A stretch of DNA of 64,000 nt from Methanosphaera sp. (lineage in GTDB: Archaea > Methanobacteriota > Methanobacteria > Methanobacteriales > Methanobacteriaceae). The notes beneath the pieces are model-generated. The model saw only the letters and a program-made list of their open reading frames with translations. It did no database searches and was not told the origin of the DNA. Where the stretch lies: the NCBI GenBank assembly GCA_017430835.1, contig JAFRMD010000089.1, positions 4,602 to 68,601 of the forward strand. Reading direction: 5' to 3'. Each line of letters starts with the position of its first letter. Position 1 is the stretch's first letter. A program made the position numbers and the translations under genes. Below are positions 63,729 to 64,000 of the stretch, in pieces.

Positions 63729-63842
63729 TTGACAATAGTATGTGCTACAACATGCGTAACACTTGAACAAAAACATGAATATGTTGATGTTATGAGAGTG
63801 CTAATTTCCAATTGTAGCGATAATGATGATAATGAGAGCTAA
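63729..63842 (+). pseudogene. Possible remnant of an antibiotic-biosynthesis-monooxygenase-like (ABM) protein
   Basis: A 37-codon frame from TTG 63729 reads MTIVCATTCVTLEQKHEYVD followed by VMRVLISNCS. It resembles the first strand and helix of small ABM-domain proteins (M-x-x-VVAK-x-x-VK-x-x-x-x-x-EF-x-x-x-x-x-x-L), which are about 95-105 residues. It then ends in DNDDNES and a stop, and I could not find the rest in another frame. AGGATTGG upstream could be a ribosome binding site. Short length makes this tentative. Confidence 0.25.
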
Positions 63843-63894
63843 AGTAAAGCCTATAATGGCGATTTAGTTTGATGTATGTTAACGCGAAGTGTAG

Positions 63895-63967
63895 AATGAT
63901 TATTTGTAATCATTTGTGGTGTATGACTTTGTGTCATATATTCGCTGAATAATTATTTTAAATAATT
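63895..63967. other. Three consecutive short perfect hairpins
   Basis: AATGATTA/TAATCATT (63895-63914, loop TTTG), TATGAC/GTCATA (63922-63938, loop TTTGT) and AATTATT/AATAATT (63951-63967, loop TTA) follow within 73 bp. Together they could be a structured RNA, a leader or a binding region for the next gene beyond the window. Confidence 0.4.
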
Positions 63968-64000
63968 GTCCTTTATTTTGTTTACTTATACTTCTTTAGA

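Larger units (their letters stand above)
63518..64000. other. Right-hand noncoding end of the window
   Basis: About 480 bp with no full gene. From about 63715 it is visibly less AT-rich than other gaps here. It includes a short ORF (63729-63842) and three consecutive hairpins (63895-63967), listed separately. Confidence 0.5.

Noticed and set aside
63790..63955. C/D box RNA suggested by ATGATGA and CTGA strings
   Set aside because: The boxes are over 100 bases apart, too far for an archaeal C/D RNA, and no D'/C' pair fits.

Overview
The window looks like chromosomal DNA of a very AT-rich methanogenic archaeon of the Methanobacteriales, most likely Methanosphaera or a close relative. The evidence is an HMf-type histone, archaeal phosphoglycerate mutase, 2-phosphoglycerate kinase (cyclic 2,3-diphosphoglycerate synthesis), F420H2 oxidase, superoxide reductase and rubrerythrin, an EppA-like prepilin peptidase beside its pilin, an MTH1187-family protein, a DUF2070 membrane protein, a giant surface protein with Ig-like repeats, and GGTGAT/GGAGAT ribosome binding sites. 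The genus is inferred; no rRNA, tRNA, CRISPR array or insertion sequence was seen.

Layout. 1-2.1 kb is a decayed stretch: a broken HEAT-like repeat gene, a fragment resembling the end of the DNA primase small subunit, and a frameshifted MarR regulator. 2.2-3.3 kb holds a bacterioferritin-like protein, a small winged-helix protein and the histone. 3.6-14.3 kb is filled by two giant paralogous multi-domain glycosyltransferases (1491 and 2003 residues). 14.4-22.9 kb is housekeeping: asparagine synthetase, GatC, an ACT protein, homoserine dehydrogenase, a NADAR-like protein, phosphoglycerate mutase, a PadR-like regulator and CTP synthase. 23-24.5 kb is the prepilin peptidase/pilin pair. 24.5-26.6 kb is a divergent cysE/cysK pair with three palindromes between the genes. 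26.8-30.5 kb carries an acyl-CoA-ligase-like enzyme, a DtxR-type regulator, rubredoxin and 2-phosphoglycerate kinase.

30.6-33.2 kb is an oxygen-defence cluster (F420H2 oxidase, superoxide reductase, rubrerythrin), to which the rubredoxin at 29.1 kb belongs in function. 33.4-39 kb holds DUF2070, fumarase beta, two membrane-anchored proteins and an MFS exporter. 39.3-41.9 kb holds a small AbrB-like protein and a P1B heavy-metal ATPase whose promoter carries five copies of a 9-bp element at multiples of 11 bp. 42.6-44.9 kb is a duplicated DUF3100-like membrane system, followed by thiM-thiE. 46.6-50.6 kb is a run of accessory genes including a complete barnase/barstar pair, which is notable in an archaeon. 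50.8-57.7 kb has a 978-residue adhesin-like protein, an aldehyde dehydrogenase, MntP and a UbiB/ABC1-type kinase. 58-60 kb is an intact HEAT-plus-DUF285 protein, paralogous to the broken gene at the window start. The last 4 kb has two tandem HAD phosphatases, small proteins, an MTH1187-family protein, and a noncoding end with three consecutive hairpins.

An 11-12 base motif (AATATAACAAT) recurs in three separate promoters (cysE/cysK, rubrerythrin and the gene at 46.6-47.0 kb), suggesting a shared regulator. All homology statements come from reading the sequence against remembered families; no search was run.
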